DNA of 58,920 bases, taken from positions 1 to 58,920 of the forward strand of contig JAQWOR010000060.1 of the NCBI GenBank assembly GCA_029245785.1, in the 5' to 3' direction. Source of the DNA: Polaribacter sp. GTDB lineage: Bacteria; Bacteroidota; Bacteroidia; Flavobacteriales; Flavobacteriaceae. This document shows, in pieces, positions 1-7,993 of this stretch; within the stretch, counting starts at the first letter, position 1, and every line of letters starts with the position of its first letter. The translations under genes and the position numbers were made by a program. The notes beneath the pieces were generated by a model, which had not been told where the DNA came from, did no database searches, and saw nothing but the letters and a program-made list of their open reading frames with translations.

Positions 1-1
1 G

Positions 2-211
2 AAAGAAAAACAATTTCAAATTACCACCAAAGAGAATTTAAATAAGGCAAACGAAGATAAAGTTGCTACACAATTAAAAATTATTCAAGAAGCTGCCATT
101 CAGAATGAGAATCTTTTTGAAAAACTAATGGAGGCCACCAAAGTATGTTCACTCGGACAAATTACTGAGGCCTTATTTGAAGTTGGCGGACAATATAGAA
201 GGAATATGTAG
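2..211 (+). CDS. C-terminal end of a methylmalonyl-CoA mutase-family protein (IcmF-like), 5' truncated by window
   Basis: Frame 2 is open from the window edge to a TAG at 209-211 and gives 69 residues. The last residues, CSLGQITEALFEVGGQYRRNM minus the first letters, form a near-invariant C-terminus of B12-dependent acyl-CoA mutases, especially fused isobutyryl-CoA mutase (IcmF) and the small-type methylmalonyl-CoA mutase relatives. These enzymes rearrange the carbon skeleton of acyl-CoAs in the cytoplasm. Only the tail is visible, so IcmF cannot be separated from other methylmalonyl-CoA mutase-family members. The gene runs into the window from the left; the next gene starts 111 bases further on. 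Confidence 0.7.
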   Translation, partial: KEKQFQITTKENLNKANEDKVATQLKIIQEAAIQNENLFEKLMEATKVCSLGQITEALFEVGGQYRRNM

Positions 212-270
212 CTTAAAAGACTATCTCCCAAAAGAAAAGTACGCTCAGCCGCCTAATTTTATCAATTAAT

Positions 271-304
271 TGCATCTTTTTTGTAAATTGTTAGTCTATT
301 AGAC
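271..304 (+). promoter_or_regulatory. Candidate ECF-type promoter of the Cys-rich peptide/sigma factor pair
   Basis: TGCATC (271-276) lies 17 bases before GTCTA (294-298), and GTCTA is half of a small palindrome GTCTAtTAGAC (294-304). A GTC-type -10 is common for ECF sigma factors, and the spacing fits. It is 18 bases upstream of the peptide ATG at 323. No TAnnTTTG housekeeping element is seen here. That the downstream sigma factor reads this promoter is inference. Confidence 0.3.
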
Positions 305-322
305 GAACTTAAAAACACTCAT

Positions 323-427
323 ATGAAAGATAAAAACCAATGTGTCTGTGATTGCCAAGGATGTAACGACGGACAATGTGCTAATTGTACCTGCGAAAAT
401 TGTACCTGTGCAAATTGTAATTGTTAA
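323..427 (+). CDS. Small cysteine-rich (metallothionein-like) peptide
   Basis: ATG at 323 and TAA at 425-427 give 34 residues, 11 of them Cys (positions 7, 9, 11, 14, 19, 22, 24, 27, 29, 32, 34) in CxC and CxxC spacings. There is no signal peptide, no aromatic residue and little hydrophobic character, so it looks like a cytosolic metal- or thiol-binding peptide rather than a folded enzyme. It lies between the mutase gene and a SigZ-like sigma factor whose own C-terminus has four Cys. A plausible role is metal buffering, or a target or partner of the sigma factor. I do not recognise a named family. The Cys density and clean start and stop argue against a chance ORF. Confidence 0.6.
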   Translation: MKDKNQCVCDCQGCNDGQCANCTCENCTCANCNC

Positions 428-429
428 CT

Positions 430-486
430 TCAAACTGAACTTGTTTTAGAATCTCATGATGAGAAACCGAAACAAGTTTAGTTTGA
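430..486 (+). repeat. Long hairpin between the Cys-rich gene and the sigma factor gene
   Basis: The 17-base arms 430-446 and 470-486 are complementary throughout, counting one G-T (G-U in RNA) pair at 437/479. The 23-base loop contains a second small palindrome, TCTCATGATGAGA (452-464). No T-run follows, so it is not a simple terminator. It starts 3 bases after the peptide stop codon and ends 20 bases before the sigma factor ATG, so it could be an RNA processing or stability element, a partial attenuator or a protein-binding site. Confidence 0.7.
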
Positions 487-505
487 CGAATTCCTTTGAA
501 ATTCT

Positions 506-1045
506 ATGACCACAAAGCAAGTTTGGCAGCAATATTCTGAAGACCTCAAACGATTTATCATCAGCAAAGTAAAAAACAAAACCATTGCTGATGACATTTT
601 GCAAGACACCTTTATCAAAATACACACAAAACTGCACACATTAAAAGACATCACAAAATTAAAATCGTGGATATTTTCAATTGCTAGAAATAAGATGTTA
701 GACTACTTTAAATCTAGTAATAAAACGGTAGAGATTGCCAATTTCGAATCGGAAACAAAATTGCTAGAAGAAGCACATACCGAAAAAGATTGCCTACACG
801 CAATTTTACGAAACCTTCCTAAAAAATATCGAGATCCGCTATTTTTATCAGATATCAAAGGCATGAAACAAGCTGAAATTGCAACGCAATTACAACTTCC
901 TTTACCAACGGTAAAATCTCAAATTCAACGTGCCCGAAAACTCATTGCGCAAGGTTTTATAGATTGCTGCGGCTTTGTACTCAACAACAAAGGAAAGCTA
1001 GTTGGAGAAGTGCAAGAAAAAGAAGACTGTAAAGTGTGTGACTAA
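506..1045 (+). CDS. sigZ: SigZ-like ECF RNA polymerase sigma factor
   Basis: 179 residues with sigma-70 region 2 (about residues 8-70; ADDILQDTFIKIHTKL and LKSWIFSIARNKMLDYF are typical) and region 4 (about 95-145; LPKKYRDPLFLSDIKGMKQAEIATQL...TVKSQIQRARKLI). The family directs RNA polymerase to a small stress or envelope regulon. The C-terminal tail carries C154, C155, C175 and C178 (CC-x19-CxxC), a pattern that could bind zinc or sense thiol stress and that recalls SigZ relatives. No anti-sigma factor gene follows; the next gene is convergent. The upstream Cys-rich peptide is probably co-transcribed. The family is fairly certain; the signal it responds to is unknown. Confidence 0.85.
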   Translation: MTTKQVWQQYSEDLKRFIISKVKNKTIADDILQDTFIKIHTKLHTLKDITKLKSWIFSIARNKMLDYFKSSNKTVEIANFESETKLLEEAHTEKDCLHAILRNLPKKYRDPLFLSDIKGMKQAEIATQLQLPLPTVKSQIQRARKLIAQGFIDCCGFVLNNKGKLVGEVQEKEDCKVCD

Positions 1046-1137
1046 ATGGTTAGATGAAATTTAAAAATTAGCTCAATGCAACTTTTAGCTTTTCACTTAC
1101 AGCAATTCCCATATCAACTCATTAACACATTACTATA

Positions 1138-3090
1138 TTATCTCCGTGTTTTTTTCTTTTTCGAAGCTCTGTAATTCTTCTTTTTACGTTGATTGAATGG
1201 AACAGTGTCATCAAATGTATTTTTTGTAGTTGCGGGCTTGTTTTTTTTCCAAGAAGAATTTTCTGGTAACAATACTTTTAACAGATCACTTCTCCCTAAA
1301 TTGTTCAAGGTATTCCGAATCCATTGTTTGTTCTCTTTTTTATACCAAAAGAAAAATCGATGCTGATCTTCTCTTTCTTTTTTTGATTTGGGTGTTTTTG
1401 TAGGCTTTAATGTGTATGGATGGTAACCGCTATAATAGATCACCGTAGCAACCGTCATTGGTGTTGGCGTAAACCCTTGTACCTGTTCTAATTGAAAGCC
1501 CATATCTTTTGTTTCCGCAGCTAAATTCGCCATGTCTTCAGGTTCACAAGCTGGGTGGCTTGAAATAAAATAAGGAATCAATTGAAGGTTCAACTTCTTT
1601 TTTATATTGATCCTATCAAAGCGTTCTTTAAACTTATGAAAATAGGTAAAAGACGGCTTTCGCATCAACTTTAAAACAGGATCAGAGGTATGTTCTGGCG
1701 CTACTTTTAACCTTCCCGAAACATGATTTGTCATTACCTCTTCAGTATAATCATCTAGTTCTTTTGAATCGGCATTTTTATTAAATTCAGGCACCAACAT
1801 ATCATGTCGAATTCCACTAGAAATGAACGATTTTTTTACCTTCGGATGTTTGTCAATTGCTTTGTAAAGCTCCGTTAATGGCTTATGAGAAGTATCTAAA
1901 TTACTACAAATTACAGGCGAAATACAAGACGGTGCTACACACTTATCACAGATAGACTGTATCTTTCCTTTCATCTGATACATGTTTGCTGAAGGCCCAC
2001 CAACATCAGACAAATAACCTTTAAAATCTGGCATATTGGCCACCGTATCAATTTCTTTTAAAACCGATTCTTGACTTCTACTTGCTATAAATTTTCCTTG
2101 ATGCGCAGAAATGGTACAAAAGCTACAACCACCAAAACAACCCCGATGGATATTGATCGAGAACTTAATCATTTCAAAAGCAGGAATGGGCCCTCTTTTG
2201 TTGTATTTCGGGTGTGGCAAACGTGTATAAGGCAACTCAAAAGAAGCATCTATTTCCGCTTCTGTCATTGTTGGAAAAGGCGGGTTGATAACCAAAGTAG
2301 CATCTCCTATATCCTGAAAAACACGTCGAGCTTTTAATTTATTTGACTCTTGTTCTATCACTTTAAAGTTAGAAGCAAAGGTTTTTTTATCTTGCAAACA
2401 GGCTTCATGAGAGTTGATGGCTACATCTTCCCAATTTTTATTTTCTGGTATTTTTTCTGCTTTATCAATTAAAACAGCTGTTTGTTTGATGGTTTTTATA
2501 CTCGAAAAAGGAATGCCTTTCTGTAATAATTCAACCAACTCACGTAAGGGCTGTTCTCCCATTCCGTACACCAACATATCTGCTTTAGAAGTTTCTAAAA
2601 TTGAAGGCATCAATGTATCTGACCAATAATCATAATGCGTTACTCTACGCAAAGAAGCCTCAATACCACCAATTAAAACAGGTACTTCTGGAAATTTTTC
2701 TTTTAATATTTTTGAATATACAGACGTTGCGTAATCTGGTCGAAACCCTTTATCTCCATTCGGCGTATAAGCATCTTTATCTCTACGTCTTTTACTTGCG
2801 GTGTAATTACTCACCATCGGATCCATACAACCTCCAGTAACTGCAAAAAACAAACGAGGTGTTCCTAATTTCTCAAAATCCTGTAAATTATCATGTACAC
2901 TTGGCTGTGGAACAATAGCCACTCGCAAACCGTAACTTTCTAGAATACGACCAATTACTGCCGGTCCAAAAGAAGGGTGATCTACATACGCATCACCGCT
3001 AAAAAGGATGACATCTAATTCCGACCAACCTTTAATTTTAACTTCTTTATTTGTAGTTGGCAACCAATCTGAAAGCTGGTGTGTCTTCAT
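1138..3090 (-). CDS. ygiQ: YgiQ family radical SAM protein
   Basis: 650 residues, the usual length of the UPF0313/YgiQ family. The radical SAM cluster motif CxxxCxxC is C318, C322 and C325 (GCFGGCSFCTIS), which holds the [4Fe-4S] cluster that cleaves S-adenosylmethionine. The N-terminal part (LFSGDAYVDHPSFGPAVIGRILE) is the family-specific cobalamin-like fold region, and the C-terminus is a basic tail rich in Lys/Arg that may bind nucleic acid. The reaction is not known. A TATTTTTG -7 element ends 5 bases before the ATG, suggesting a leaderless or very short leader mRNA. It is a single gene, convergent with the sigma factor gene. Confidence 0.9.
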   Translation of the reverse strand: MKTHQLSDWLPTTNKEVKIKGWSELDVILFSGDAYVDHPSFGPAVIGRILESYGLRVAIVPQPSVHDNLQDFEKLGTPRLFFAVTGGCMDPMVSNYTASKRRRDKDAYTPNGDKGFRPDYATSVYSKILKEKFPEVPVLIGGIEASLRRVTHYDYWSDTLMPSILETSKADMLVYGMGEQPLRELVELLQKGIPFSSIKTIKQTAVLIDKAEKIPENKNWEDVAINSHEACLQDKKTFASNFKVIEQESNKLKARRVFQDIGDATLVINPPFPTMTEAEIDASFELPYTRLPHPKYNKRGPIPAFEMIKFSINIHRGCFGGCSFCTISAHQGKFIASRSQESVLKEIDTVANMPDFKGYLSDVGGPSANMYQMKGKIQSICDKCVAPSCISPVICSNLDTSHKPLTELYKAIDKHPKVKKSFISSGIRHDMLVPEFNKNADSKELDDYTEEVMTNHVSGRLKVAPEHTSDPVLKLMRKPSFTYFHKFKERFDRINIKKKLNLQLIPYFISSHPACEPEDMANLAAETKDMGFQLEQVQGFTPTPMTVATVIYYSGYHPYTLKPTKTPKSKKEREDQHRFFFWYKKENKQWIRNTLNNLGRSDLLKVLLPENSSWKKNKPATTKNTFDDTVPFNQRKKKNYRASKKKKTRR

Positions 3091-3095
3091 AGCTG

Positions 3096-3103
3096 CAAAA
3101 ATA
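3096..3103 (-). promoter_or_regulatory. -7 element TATTTTTG of ygiQ
   Basis: Read on the minus strand this is TATTTTTG, a perfect match to the Bacteroidetes -7 consensus TAnnTTTG. It is followed by CAGCT and the ATG, so transcription would start at or next to the start codon. Confidence 0.5.
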
Positions 3104-3134
3104 CAGGAATTTAATAAAAACCCTGTCTTTTCAG

Positions 3135-4706
3135 TTACTTATTCTTCACTCCAGGTTGTACGAGCTTCCAATTTGTTGTTGATTTTTCTTTAGCTACCAT
3201 CGTCTTTACATCTGCCAATAAGCGCTTGGCATCATAAATAACACCGTCTTTAATCGTATATTTTACACCACCAACTCGAACCACCTCGTTATTTTTGGTT
3301 AATTTTATAGCTCCTGTCCCATAGAGTACTTTTAAGTTTTCCAACGGATTTTCTTCGACAATTACAAAATCGGCAAGCTTTCCAATTTGCACAGAGCCAA
3401 TTTTATCATCCCAACCCAATGCCTCTGCTCCATTCAATGTTGCTGAGCGAATCACTTCTAATGGATGAAATCCTGCTTCTCGCAACAATTCAAGCTCACG
3501 AATATATGCAAAACCATATAGCTGATATATAAAACCAGAATCAGAACCCGCAGTTACACGTCCTCCTCTATTTTTATATTCGTTGATAAATGTCATCCAT
3601 AATTGGTAGTTCTTTTTCCAAACAATTTCTTGTTCTGTTCCCCAATAATGCCAGTAAGAACCATGTGATATTTTGCTAGGCTCATAAAATTTCCAGAGCG
3701 AAGGCAAGGTATATTCTTCATGCCATTCTGCGCGACGAGTTCTTTGTACGTCTCTACTTGCCTCATAAATATTAAATGTAGGATCAATTGTAAAGTCGAG
3801 TGCCAACAACTCATTCATCACCTTATTCCAATGTTTGGAATATGGTTTTGCGGCTTGTGCCCATAATTTTCCAGCCTCTTCAAAACGATGTTGTTCATTT
3901 TGATAATTGTAATTAAGTGGGTAATTCTGAACCGTCCTATCTTCAAACAAGGCCTCTGGTAAACCATACCAATGCTCCATATAGGTCAATCCTGCTCTTG
4001 CAGAATGCAACACATTCCAACGCGCAACACTCAATTGGGCGTGATGACATGCAGACCGTAATCCTAATTTTTTATTTTCCTCTAAGGCGGCAACCATGAT
4101 TTTTGGTTCAGCCCCAATAAACTTGATACCATCGGCACCATTTTTTGCATTTTCACGAACCCAATCACGTGCCATTTCTACTGTTGAAATTGGTTCTTTA
4201 CTTCCTTGTCCAAAACCTGTATACCCAAAAATACGAGGTGCTATAATTTGATGCGCATTGCTTTTCCGTTTTAAGTCATTGGTATATTTTACACCTCTAC
4301 CGCTAGGTTCTCTAATAGTTGTGATCCCGTGTGCCATCCACAATTTAAATACATACGCTGAGTTGGCTCCTTGTGCATTTCCTCCAATATGACCATGCAT
4401 ATCAATAAAGCCAGGCATTAAATACATGCCGTTAGCATCCAATTCACGACCTCCTTTTTTTAATTTAGGACGTCTTTTCTCATTGATTTTTACACCTGGA
4501 TAACCCACAACTTGCATACGCACAATGGTGTTGTTTTCTACCACAATATCCATCGGACCACGAGGCGGAGAGCCATCTCCATTTATCAATGTAACGCCTC
4601 TAATAATCAGCTGTGAATACGGACCATCGCCCAAATAATTGTCTTGTGCTTGCACTTGAAACACTATAACAAGTGCAAAAAATAAGGTTAGTTTTTTAAT
4701 CATCAT
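3135..4706 (-). CDS. Secreted metal-dependent amidohydrolase
   Basis: 523 residues from the ATG at 4706 (ATG-ATG; 4703 is equally possible). This start follows the stop of the upstream peptidase by 7 bases and begins the signal peptide MMIKKLTLFFALVIVFQVQAQ minus its last residue, so the longer open frame to 4763 is not used. Amidohydrolase features: MPGFIDMHGHIGG (HxH metal ligands after the first strand), THHAQ-like histidine region in the middle, and TAGSDSGF with the conserved Asp, then the C-terminal beta-sandwich segment (SATLNGAEALGWDDKIGSIQ-type, IGKLADFVIVEENPL). These enzymes hydrolyse cyclic amides or peptides such as imidazolonepropionate or Xaa-Pro substrates; the substrate here is unknown. 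Operon with the M14 peptidase suggests periplasmic peptide use. Confidence 0.85.
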   Translation of the reverse strand: MMIKKLTLFFALVIVFQVQAQDNYLGDGPYSQLIIRGVTLINGDGSPPRGPMDIVVENNTIVRMQVVGYPGVKINEKRRPKLKKGGRELDANGMYLMPGFIDMHGHIGGNAQGANSAYVFKLWMAHGITTIREPSGRGVKYTNDLKRKSNAHQIIAPRIFGYTGFGQGSKEPISTVEMARDWVRENAKNGADGIKFIGAEPKIMVAALEENKKLGLRSACHHAQLSVARWNVLHSARAGLTYMEHWYGLPEALFEDRTVQNYPLNYNYQNEQHRFEEAGKLWAQAAKPYSKHWNKVMNELLALDFTIDPTFNIYEASRDVQRTRRAEWHEEYTLPSLWKFYEPSKISHGSYWHYWGTEQEIVWKKNYQLWMTFINEYKNRGGRVTAGSDSGFIYQLYGFAYIRELELLREAGFHPLEVIRSATLNGAEALGWDDKIGSVQIGKLADFVIVEENPLENLKVLYGTGAIKLTKNNEVVRVGGVKYTIKDGVIYDAKRLLADVKTMVAKEKSTTNWKLVQPGVKNK

Positions 4707-4713
4707 CGTTTTG

Positions 4714-7260
4714 TTAGTTATTTCCTTTCGGAACAGAGATTCTACTTCCCAAAAACAGGGCATTTAAAAATAGACGATTGGTTCCATACCAAGAGCCTCT
4801 AAAGTTTGGATTATCAGCAAACAATACCACACGACCTTTTCCTAAAGAACTTACAAGTAAAGATGCTGAAGGTTTTAAAAAGGTATTTAAATTCTTGTCA
4901 GAAATATATCCATCTATATGCGGATTCTTGCTGTACTTTGCCACAGTTGCATATGCATTTTTACTAGGCGACAAAAAAACTGTGTTATTTTTATAGACAG
5001 GAAGCGATGAAGAGCGATAGCCAAACCCTAGCGGATGCGTCATGTCTAAATCTACTTCAAAAATAGCTCCACCCAAACGTTCACGCCCTCTATTTGGACC
5101 TGCGTTTACATAAGCAAGACGCTTGGTTACTTTCGTCTTGGCTGTATCTGTTGGTTTTTTTGTTAATTTTTCTTTGACTATTTTTTTGTCAATTGCCCAT
5201 TTAGAAGCTCTTGCAATAGTAATCAATGTGTTTCCTTTAGAAACCCATCTTTTTAATTTTTGTCGTTGAACAGAATCTAATTCTACATAACTTCCAGACA
5301 CCATTACCAAAGTATTGTACGTGTCAAGAGAAATATTTCTAAAGCGATTCATCTGTATTTTTGTGATAGGAACATCCATTCTCGTATCTAGTAAATGCCA
5401 AACTTCTCCGGCTTCATAAGAACTTACTCCATTGCCTATTAGTAACGCAGCTTTTGGTTTTTTAAGCGCTCTAAAATTATTTGACCCTAAGTCAATTCCT
5501 TGTATGCTAAAACCTGTTTTTACTGAATACATTGGTACGCTGTACTTTTGTTGTGCGTCTGAAACAATTTTATACACCTCAGCACTTGATTTTTTTTGCT
5601 TACTTACAGGAACCATCAAACTCCCGTAATTAAATTGTGTATTTCCTATGGATGTTTTAATAGAGAATGGCTTGAATGCCGTGGCCACTTTTAATCCTTT
5701 TGATTGCATATAGTACAAGGCAGCTGGCGCATTGTAATCATCCCAATCTACAATATATGCATAGTCGGTTTTTTGCACATTAGAAACCGTTACCAAATTG
5801 TCAGTGGATGTGATTTCTTGTCCCAAACGAGCAGACTTCACACCTTTGTACTTGATATTATAAAAGTTGGCAACAGACCAAGCAGAGGCATCATAAAAAA
5901 CACTGTCTCGATATTGATTGTAGGTTTCAAACATGGTTTGCACCATTCTTCGTTGTGGCTGTTTTAACGGAACAACATACCTGTTTTCTTTTTTATACAC
6001 TTTAATCTTATGAATCAATAATTTATCTACAAAAGCTTTGTTTCGATTCATATCATACGCATCTCCAAATTCATAAGCGGTAAAACCTGTTTTTACTTTT
6101 CCTTTTACGGCAGATTTAAAAAAATCTTGCTGATATTTCCTTAGAGTTGCCTTATTTTCAACGGCAGCCTTTACCGTTGCAATACTTGATGTATACTGAT
6201 TTCTAATGGTAAACGGAAAAGATATGGTTCCATAATCAGTATCTTGAAGGTGTCCACGAGAGCTTGCTTGCTCAAACAACAAAGCCAATCCTCCTTGTAA
6301 ATCTGGATATGAAGACCCATAGCCAGGGTAAGTTCCATCAAAGGATTCTTTGGTATAATAAAAAGAACCTATAGCATCTAAAGCACTCGAAAAATAAGGC
6401 GCAAATAGATCGTTTAAATCTTCGTAGTTTTTTCTTGGCATAATTGGATCTTTAGAACCAATTGGTTTCATCGGCTCAAAGAAATAATTACTATTAGTTC
6501 CCATTTCATGGAAATCAGTAACAACATTTGGATACCATTCATGGTACCATTTCAGCTTCCCTCTACTTTCAGGATTAATGGCCAACAACCAATCTCTATT
6601 CAAGTCAAACCAAAAATGATTGGTTCTTCCTCGAGGCCACGTTTCATTATGCTCGGCATCATTCCCATCAGAAACTAGCGAGTTTGCTTTGAACTGATTG
6701 GCCCATTGTGTATGCCGATCTCGACCATCTGGATTGATCGTTGGATCGATAAAAATTACCGCATTTTCTATATAATTTTTTACCTCTAAACTAGTTGATG
6801 CCACCAACGTATAAGCTGTTAACATTGCTGCTTCTGCACTTGACGGTTCATTTCCGTGTACATTATATCCCAATTGGATAAAAATAGGAACCTCTGTATA
6901 ATTTTTTGGATTCTGACTTGGGTCTATAAATTTTAAATGATTTGATTTTAGGGTGGAAAGGTTTTTAAGATTGGTAGGTGCTGACACTGTTAGCATTACC
7001 AACTTTCGTTGTTCATGAGTTTTTCCATACACTTTAATAGTGGCTCTATCTGAGAGTTCAGCCAATTTATACAGGTATGAAACTATTTGATCATGCCTGG
7101 TGTGTTGCGCTCCAATAGGATATCCCAAAAAAGCTTCTGGAGAAGGAATACTTCTGTTAAAAGGAGCCTGCTTTTTAAAAAAATAGTCTTGAGCCGTTAC
7201 AGACCCTACCATAATCACAGACATAATTACAGTACTAACAAAAAGTTTAATTGTCTTCAT
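4714..7260 (-). CDS. Secreted M14 family zinc carboxypeptidase
   Basis: 848 residues beginning with a signal peptide (residues 1 to about 23, ending VTAQ). The zinc site is H135-x-x-E138 in GYNVHGNEPSS with H251 in TDFHEMG, and E330 in LLFEQASSRG is the likely catalytic Glu, so the peptidase domain occupies about residues 40-380. The C-terminal part (to 848) includes a glutamine-amidotransferase-like segment (KAALLIGNG...YNTLVMVSG), seen in large Bacteroidetes M14 proteins. It removes C-terminal residues from peptides outside the cytoplasm. It precedes the amidohydrolase by 7 bases on the same strand. Upstream, TACTTTAG resembles a weak -7 element. Confidence 0.88.
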   Translation of the reverse strand: MKTIKLFVSTVIMSVIMVGSVTAQDYFFKKQAPFNRSIPSPEAFLGYPIGAQHTRHDQIVSYLYKLAELSDRATIKVYGKTHEQRKLVMLTVSAPTNLKNLSTLKSNHLKFIDPSQNPKNYTEVPIFIQLGYNVHGNEPSSAEAAMLTAYTLVASTSLEVKNYIENAVIFIDPTINPDGRDRHTQWANQFKANSLVSDGNDAEHNETWPRGRTNHFWFDLNRDWLLAINPESRGKLKWYHEWYPNVVTDFHEMGTNSNYFFEPMKPIGSKDPIMPRKNYEDLNDLFAPYFSSALDAIGSFYYTKESFDGTYPGYGSSYPDLQGGLALLFEQASSRGHLQDTDYGTISFPFTIRNQYTSSIATVKAAVENKATLRKYQQDFFKSAVKGKVKTGFTAYEFGDAYDMNRNKAFVDKLLIHKIKVYKKENRYVVPLKQPQRRMVQTMFETYNQYRDSVFYDASAWSVANFYNIKYKGVKSARLGQEITSTDNLVTVSNVQKTDYAYIVDWDDYNAPAALYYMQSKGLKVATAFKPFSIKTSIGNTQFNYGSLMVPVSKQKKSSAEVYKIVSDAQQKYSVPMYSVKTGFSIQGIDLGSNNFRALKKPKAALLIGNGVSSYEAGEVWHLLDTRMDVPITKIQMNRFRNISLDTYNTLVMVSGSYVELDSVQRQKLKRWVSKGNTLITIARASKWAIDKKIVKEKLTKKPTDTAKTKVTKRLAYVNAGPNRGRERLGGAIFEVDLDMTHPLGFGYRSSSLPVYKNNTVFLSPSKNAYATVAKYSKNPHIDGYISDKNLNTFLKPSASLLVSSLGKGRVVLFADNPNFRGSWYGTNRLFLNALFLGSRISVPKGNN

Positions 7261-7423
7261 TTAGTTGATTTTAAAAGTAACCCCACTAAAGTAAACAATT
7301 ATCTTTAGTTGATAATCAAATGTGGTATTTTTAACAAATTTCAATCTACAACCAAGCCACTGGTCAATAATTTTGCAATCTCTTTTTCCTACAAACAATC
7401 TGCTTTAAAAACACTAAATTTAG

Positions 7424-7876
7424 TTAACGAATTGTTTTAATTCCATCATACACTACAATGCCAACAGCATTTGCCAAATTAAGACTTCGAACACGTTCAC
7501 TAAACAACGGTATTTTAAACGTACGTGCTTTGTTTTCTTCTAAAATTGTTTGTGACAACCCGCTAGATTCTTTTCCGAAAATTAAAAAAAGCTCCTCTTC
7601 ATACGGAATGTCCCAATAATATTTTTCGCCATGACTGGATAAAAAAACCATGTTCTTATCTTTGTTTTTCTCAAAAAAATCTGCAACACTTTCATAAATT
7701 ACAACGTTGAGATGTTGCCAATAATCCAAGCCTGCACGCTTTAATCGCGCATCATTAATTTCAAAACCAAAAGGCTTTACCAAATGCAATTGTGAACCTG
7801 AAGCTAAACTAAGCCGACCAATATTTCCTGTATTTGTAGGTATTTCTGGTTCAATTAACACAATATTGTATCCCAT
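7424..7876 (-). CDS. trmL: tRNA (cytidine(34)-2'-O)-methyltransferase TrmL
   Basis: 150 residues, the full length of this minimal SPOUT methyltransferase. Seen: IEPEIPTNTGNIGR near the N-terminus, the knot motifs LIFGKESSGL (about 100-110) and RSLNLANAVGIVVYD near the C-terminus that bind SAM. The enzyme methylates the wobble base ribose of tRNA-Leu isoacceptors in the cytoplasm. It is divergent from xdhA and carries its own TACCTTTG -7 element 23 bases upstream. Confidence 0.93.
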   Translation of the reverse strand: MGYNIVLIEPEIPTNTGNIGRLSLASGSQLHLVKPFGFEINDARLKRAGLDYWQHLNVVIYESVADFFEKNKDKNMVFLSSHGEKYYWDIPYEEELFLIFGKESSGLSQTILEENKARTFKIPLFSERVRSLNLANAVGIVVYDGIKTIR

Positions 7877-7899
7877 AACTATTGACTTATTTTGTTCAG

Positions 7900-7907
7900 C
7901 AAAGGTA
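7900..7907 (-). promoter_or_regulatory. -7 element TACCTTTG of trmL
   Basis: Perfect TAnnTTTG on the minus strand, 23 bases before the trmL ATG (7876). No convincing -33 TTG was found. Confidence 0.45.
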
Positions 7908-7993
7908 ATTACTTAAATGAATTCATCTTTCATTTTTTTTCTTTTAAACAAGCTTCTTACATTCCTTTCTTTTTAGTATCTTGCTCTTTGCTT

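Noticed and set aside
430..486. Hairpin after the Cys-rich gene as a simple terminator
   Set aside because: The stem is strong, but there is no T-run after it; partial attenuation or processing is kept as a possibility.
446..637. 63-residue minus-strand ORF across the sigma factor start
   Set aside because: Overlaps the sigma factor coding region in antisense and lacks a start context or family match.
4704..4763. Longer amidohydrolase start at 4763
   Set aside because: Would overlap the end of the peptidase gene and place 19 extra residues before a complete signal peptide.
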